Positions 60,609 to 64,000 of a stretch of 64,000 nt of DNA are shown piece by piece. Origin of the DNA: UBA4615 sp046046245 (GTDB lineage Bacteria; Pseudomonadota; Gammaproteobacteria; Burkholderiales; Burkholderiaceae_E); contig JBJOKE010000045.1 in assembly GCA_046046245.1 (NCBI GenBank), forward strand, positions 25,387 through 89,386, written 5' to 3'. Numbering within the stretch: the stretch's first letter is position 1; each line of letters starts with the position of its first letter. The notes below the pieces were generated by a model. The model saw only the letters and a list, made by a program, of their open reading frames with translations. It searched no databases and had not been told where the DNA came from. The position numbers were made by a program, and so were the translations under genes.

Positions 60609-61337
60609 TCACCACGACAGCTCCGACGGCGACAGCTTCGTCGCGTTGACGTCGATCCGCTGGATCGTGCCGTCGCCCAGGTGGACGACCCGGTCCGCCA
60701 TGCCCGCGATCGCCGCGTTGTGCGTGATCACGATCGCGGTGGTGCCCAGCTCCGCATTGATCCGGGCGATCGTCTCCAGCACCCGCTTGCCGGTCCGGTA
60801 GTCGAGCGCTCCGGTCGGCTCGTCGCACAGCAGGACCTGCGGCCGCTTGACGATCGCCCGTGCGATCGCGACCCGCTGCTGTTCGCCGCCCGAGAGCTGC
60901 GCCGGGAAGTGATCGCCGCGGGGGCCGAGACCGACACGCTCGAGCGCCTCGTCGACCGGCATCGGATCGCGGGCGATATCGGTCACGAGCGCGACGTTCT
61001 CGCGCACGGTCAGGCTGGGGATCAGGTTGTAGAACTGGAAGACGAAGCCGACGTGCTCGCGGCGGTACGCGGTCAGCTCGGCGTCCGTGGCGCCGGTGAG
61101 GGGGTGGTCCTCGAAGCGCACGTCGCCCGAGGTCGGCGCGTCCAGCCCGCCCAGGATGTTGAGCAGGGTCGACTTGCCGCTTCCCGACGGCCCCAGCAGC
61201 ACGATGAACTCGCCGCGCCGGACGTCGAGATCGACGTCGCGCAGCGCGACCACGCGCGCCGCACCGCTGCCGTAGACCTTGGACAGGCCGCGGGCGCGGA
61301 AGACGATCGGCGAGGAGTCGGTCGGTGCGGCGTCCAC
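60609..61337 (-). CDS. ABC exporter ATP-binding protein (LolD/MacB type)
   Basis: A 242-residue ATPase. Walker A GPSGSGKST, Q-loop VFQFYNLIPSLTVRENV, signature LSGGEQQR, Walker B LLCDEPTGALD and H-loop ITHN are all intact. The conserved GLSKVYGSGAARVVALRDVDLDV and the LIPSLTVxENV pattern mark the LolD/MacB/DevA group. I place the start at a GTG (61337) just upstream of the conserved region, because no ATG is available there. First gene of the exporter operon. Confidence 0.88.
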   Translation of the reverse strand: MDAAPTDSSPIVFRARGLSKVYGSGAARVVALRDVDLDVRRGEFIVLLGPSGSGKSTLLNILGGLDAPTSGDVRFEDHPLTGATDAELTAYRREHVGFVFQFYNLIPSLTVRENVALVTDIARDPMPVDEALERVGLGPRGDHFPAQLSGGEQQRVAIARAIVKRPQVLLCDEPTGALDYRTGKRVLETIARINAELGTTAIVITHNAAIAGMADRVVHLGDGTIQRIDVNATKLSPSELSW

Positions 61338-61370
61338 GGCCCGATTGTTCCGCGCCGGCCGCCGCCGGCA

Positions 61371-61384
61371 TTGACGGCCGTCAA
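61371..61384. promoter_or_regulatory. Perfect 14-bp palindrome upstream of the ABC exporter operon
   Basis: TTGACGGCCGTCAA is a perfect palindrome 33 bp before the ATPase start codon, in the divergent region with the small gene at 61500. It has the size of a TetR- or MarR-type operator. No regulator gene is adjacent. Confidence 0.45.
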
Positions 61385-61484
61385 GTCGTCGCGCCTGCAC
61401 CGCGCCGACGCGGTTCGTCGGGTCGCGGGCCGCCGCTCGTCGCCCGACCCGCCGGGACCGTCGCCCGGCCACGGTGCCGACACC

Positions 61485-61490
61485 TAAGAT
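61485..61490 (+). promoter_or_regulatory. Candidate -10 element for the small gene at 61500
   Basis: TAAGAT is five of six to consensus. The start site it predicts (about 61497) nearly coincides with the TTG codon at 61500, so translation may begin at that codon without a leader or at GTG 61524. Confidence 0.4.
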
Positions 61491-61499
61491 CGACCCACT

Positions 61500-61829
61500 T
61501 TGTCGTCGTCTTCGGGGGTCGCCGTGTTGGGAGGTCTGTTCAAGTCGCGCGAGATCGATCGGTTCGCACAGGGGCTGTCGGAAACGCTGGCGCCGGGGCT
61601 GATGCCGTCGGAAGCCAGACGCCGGGATGCGAAGGCGGTCGACGCGCTGATCGAGGACGTCGAGGGGCGCGCCGTGAGTTTCGCCCGCGAGCAGCGGCTG
61701 GGCATCTACGGCAAGGCGAGGCTGTGCCGGACGCTCGGAGAGTGCCTGGCCGAGGCTGGCGTCGATCCGCGCTCGCGCGAGACGGTGATGCGCCGCTATC
61801 TGGTCAACGTCGCCCGCGCGAAGGTCTGA
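61500..61829 (+). CDS. Conserved-looking small protein of unknown function
   Basis: A 109-residue, soluble, helix-rich protein (LFKSREIDRFAQGLSETLAPGLMPSEARRRDAKAVDALIEDVEGRAVSFAREQRLGIYGKARLCRTLGECLAEAGVD...). I do not recognise a family. The start is uncertain: TTG at 61500, or GTG at 61524, eight codons later. The stop is 3 bp before the TPR-oxygenase gene, so they are almost certainly co-transcribed and may act together. Codon use matches neighbours, supporting a real gene. Confidence 0.7.
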   Translation: MSSSSGVAVLGGLFKSREIDRFAQGLSETLAPGLMPSEARRRDAKAVDALIEDVEGRAVSFAREQRLGIYGKARLCRTLGECLAEAGVDPRSRETVMRRYLVNVARAKV

Positions 61830-61832
61830 ACG

Positions 61833-63515
61833 ATGGGGCTCGGCACGCTGCTGGACCGTGTGCGCGGACGCCTCGAGCGACGCGCGGACCTGCTGACCCG
61901 TGGCCTCGGCGGCCCGGTGCCCGCGCGGGTCGCCGCACCGACCGCCGACGAGGCGCTGTTCGCGCTGCGCCGCGCGGTGGTGCTGTCGCCGGAGGATCCG
62001 CGCGCGAGCTTCGCGCTCGCGCAGGGCCTGGAGCGCGCCGGCCGGAGCGACGAGGCGGTGCGGACCGCCCGCTCGGCCGCGCACCTCGCGCGCCGCGTCG
62101 GCGACGCCGGGCTGGAGCTCGACGCCTGTCGGCAGTGGGCCCGGCTCGAACCGGGTGCGTCCGAGCCGGCGATCGCGCTGGCGGCGGCGCTCGCCACCGC
62201 CGGCCACGCCGCCGAGGCGGCCGCGGCCTACGAGGCCGTGATCGCCGCGCACGGCGAGCGCGTCGACCTGCTGATCGCGCTCGGCTCGCTGCACGACGAG
62301 ACCGCCCGCAGCGAGGACGCCCTGCGCGCGTACGCGCGCGCGGTCGCCCTCGAGCCGGACAACGCCGACGCGCTGATCTGCGCCGGCATCTCCGCGCGTG
62401 AACTCGGTCGCGGCGACGAGAGCGAGGCCCTGCTCGAGCGCGCGCTGCGCGCCCTTCCCGACTCGACGCACGCGATCTTCAACCTCGGCCTGGTGCGGAT
62501 GGACCGCGGCGGGCTCGATGCCGCCGCCCGGGACTTCGAGGCCGCGCGCACCTTGCGACGCGGCGAGCCGTGGAGCGACGCCACGCTCGAGCGACTGCTG
62601 CAGGCTCGGCGCAGCGATCCGCGCGATCCGGACTGGGGCTGCACCCGCGTCAAGCTGCAGCACGACGCCGAGCAGCTCGACTGGCTGCGGACCTCGGGGC
62701 GGCTCGGTGCCGGCTGGGACCGGGTGATCGACGACTACCGGCGTGCGGCGGCCGACCCGGCGCTCGCCGGCGATCCGTACCGGCTGGTCGCGCTCGACCC
62801 GGCGCGCTATCCGCTGCTCGCGGCCACCTACAAGCGTCCGCTGCACCTGCCCGAGCTGGACGTGCCTGCCGGACCGCTGCTGAACGACGGTCTCGACTGG
62901 GAGGCCGTCGAGGCCGGCTACCTCGGCACGACGCCGAACCTCGCCACCGTCGACGGTCTGCTGGCGCCGGACGCGCTCGCGGCCGTACGCACCTGGTGCC
63001 TCGGCGCCACCGTCTGGAACGAGGTGAAGACCGGCTACCTCGGCGCGCTGATGCACGACGGCTTCGCGCATCCGCTGCTGCTGCGGATCGCTGCCGAGCT
63101 GCGCGAGCGCATGCCGCGGGTGATCGGCGACCGGCCGCTGAAGACGATGTGGGCCTTCAAGTACGACGGGCACTTCGCCGGCATCGGCCCGCACGCCGAC
63201 GAGGCCGCGGTCAACGTGAACTTCTGGATCACGCCCGACGAGGCCAACCTCGACCCGGAGACCGGCGGCCTGCTGGTGCATGCGCACGAGGCGCCGCGCG
63301 ACTGGGGCTTCCGGCGCTTCAACGCCGCGCCCGACGAGGTCCGTCGCTTGCTCGAGGACTCGGGCAGCGTGGCGACGCGCGTGCCGTACCGGGCGAACCG
63401 CGCGCTGATCTTCGACTCGGACCTGTTCCACGAGACCGACACGTTCCGCTTCGCGCCCGGCTACGCGAACCGCCGCGTCAACATCACGATGCTCTTCGGC
63501 TCGCGGGACCGCTAG
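61833..63515 (+). CDS. TPR protein with C-terminal Fe(II)/2-oxoglutarate dioxygenase domain
   Basis: A 560-residue protein. The N-terminal half (about 25-270) has repeated TPR-like helices (ALFALRRAVVLSPEDPRASFALAQGLERAG; ALRAYARAVALEPDNADALICAGISARELG). The C-terminal half (about 350-556) is an oxygenase domain: His454 and Asp456 in GPHADEAAVNVNFWIT, distal His533 in FDSDLFHETDTF, and Arg547/548 in YANRRVNITMLFG for 2-oxoglutarate. There is no signal peptide. The layout recalls prolyl/aspartyl hydroxylase-type protein modifiers, where TPRs select a protein substrate. The small upstream protein is a candidate partner or target. Function inferred. Confidence 0.85.
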   Translation: MGLGTLLDRVRGRLERRADLLTRGLGGPVPARVAAPTADEALFALRRAVVLSPEDPRASFALAQGLERAGRSDEAVRTARSAAHLARRVGDAGLELDACRQWARLEPGASEPAIALAAALATAGHAAEAAAAYEAVIAAHGERVDLLIALGSLHDETARSEDALRAYARAVALEPDNADALICAGISARELGRGDESEALLERALRALPDSTHAIFNLGLVRMDRGGLDAAARDFEAARTLRRGEPWSDATLERLLQARRSDPRDPDWGCTRVKLQHDAEQLDWLRTSGRLGAGWDRVIDDYRRAAADPALAGDPYRLVALDPARYPLLAATYKRPLHLPELDVPAGPLLNDGLDWEAVEAGYLGTTPNLATVDGLLAPDALAAVRTWCLGATVWNEVKTGYLGALMHDGFAHPLLLRIAAELRERMPRVIGDRPLKTMWAFKYDGHFAGIGPHADEAAVNVNFWITPDEANLDPETGGLLVHAHEAPRDWGFRRFNAAPDEVRRLLEDSGSVATRVPYRANRALIFDSDLFHETDTFRFAPGYANRRVNITMLFGSRDR

Positions 63516-63558
63516 CCCGAACCGGCCGCGACCGGGCCCGTCGCGACGGCCCAGGGCA

Positions 63559-63578
63559 GGCGGCGCGGCCGCGCCGCC
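63559..63578. terminator. Perfect 20-bp GC palindrome between convergent genes
   Basis: The palindrome GGCGGCGCGGCCGCGCCGCC lies in the 67-bp gap between the TPR-oxygenase and lipoprotein genes. It would form a very stable stem but has no loop spacer and no T-run. Termination is inferred from its position between convergent stops. Confidence 0.45.
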
Positions 63579-63582
63579 CGCT

Positions 63583-63936
63583 TCAGTCGCGCAGCGTGTA
63601 GGTCCAGCCGGCCGCGCGCACGCAGCTGTTGCTCGCCTCGCTGCGCCGGTGCTCGTTGACGTCGTAGGTGACGTAGGTCGGCGGCACCTCTCGCGGCGGG
63701 TAGTTGACGCAGTTCGTCGTGTTGCCGGTGGTGGTGCAGCTCGAGCGGCCCGGCTCGATGTAGCCGGGCCTGTCGATCCGCTGGGCGAGCGCGACCGGGA
63801 AGCGGGCGATCGCCGACGCGTTGCACTGGTTCCGGTCGACCTCGTAGGCCGCGGCGGGCTTGGTCGGATGGGTCCAGGTGCCGCAGCCGGCCAGGGCGGT
63901 GGCGACCAGGACGGCGGCGAACGGAAGGCGTGACAT
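63583..63936 (-). CDS. Small lipoprotein of unknown function
   Basis: A 117-residue protein with a lipoprotein signal (MSRLPFAAVLVATALAGC, lipobox LAGC, Cys18). The mature part has four more Cys (RNQCNASA, SSCTTTGNTTNCVNY, NSCVRAAGW), enough for two disulfides, and an aromatic-rich C-terminus ending GWTYTLRD. I do not recognise a named family; similar short Cys-rich lipoproteins are common in Burkholderiales. The 64 bp upstream to the window end show no clear promoter. Confidence 0.8.
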   Translation of the reverse strand: MSRLPFAAVLVATALAGCGTWTHPTKPAAAYEVDRNQCNASAIARFPVALAQRIDRPGYIEPGRSSCTTTGNTTNCVNYPPREVPPTYVTYDVNEHRRSEASNSCVRAAGWTYTLRD

Positions 63937-64000
63937 CGCGACGACTCGGACGGACGGCGGGGCCGATCGGTCGATCCTGCGGGCCGGCCGTGCCGCGCGG

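Overview
The window is about 70 percent G+C or more and gene-dense. It looks like a chromosome segment from a betaproteobacterium, probably of the order Burkholderiales. The reasons are the ftsY / paired M16 peptidase / rsmD / coaD / ferredoxin block, the divergent ppx-ppk pair, several Bug-type solute receptors, many CaiB-type CoA-transferases, and a strong codon bias for G or C in the third position. I cannot name a genus. I found no rRNA, tRNA, CRISPR array, insertion sequence, phage gene or replication origin.

Layout. 1-9.1 kb is housekeeping: ftsY (cut by the window start), two M16 peptidases, rsmD, coaD, a 2[4Fe-4S] ferredoxin, and ppx diverging from ppk1 across a well-formed Pho box. 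9.1-20.3 kb holds a three-domain fasciclin lipoprotein, a DUF2817 hydrolase, a ThDP-dependent decarboxylase/synthase-like enzyme, a YtcJ-type amidohydrolase, a peptide-type solute-binding protein, an MFS carrier, an acyl-CoA dehydrogenase and a HiPIP. 20.3-28 kb holds two divergent TauD/TfdA-type oxygenases with a Bug receptor, an acyl-CoA ligase coupled to a small secreted protein, a TetR regulator and an amidase. 28-36.8 kb is a complete dppABCDF-type importer, followed by a class III aminotransferase and a four-domain rhodanese protein under their own strong promoter.

36.9-43.7 kb has a second solute-binding protein with two permeases (no ATPases), an acetylpolyamine amidohydrolase-type deacetylase, an omega-aminotransferase and a TetR regulator. 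Together with the aldehyde dehydrogenase at 43.7-45.2 kb these form a plausible acetylpolyamine or acylated-amine catabolic route. 43.7-53.7 kb is a run of ten minus-strand genes with small gaps or overlaps: an IclR regulator, two Bug receptors, two family III CoA-transferases, a Gln-type thiol dioxygenase, two crotonase-fold proteins, a class II aldolase-like protein and the aldehyde dehydrogenase. It diverges from a BisC-like molybdoenzyme. This is the most interesting part, because it suggests uptake and CoA-dependent breakdown of an organosulfur acid such as 3-mercaptopropionate. 56-64 kb holds a TfoX-like protein, a three-gene ABC exporter (ATPase, FtsX-like permease, HlyD-like adaptor), a small protein of unknown function, a TPR/2-oxoglutarate oxygenase and a small lipoprotein.

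Two recurring non-coding signals stand out. One is a 17-bp dyad, GTTC-N9-GAAC, found next to the iclR gene and again at the promoters of the TauD-Bug operon and the second importer, with an imperfect copy before the 15.6 kb binding-protein gene. The other is an A/T-tract motif (GGAAAG...TTTTT) upstream of four separate transcription units. Both suggest regulons that cross the cluster boundaries. All homology statements come from reading motifs by eye and from memory of the families; no database search was run.
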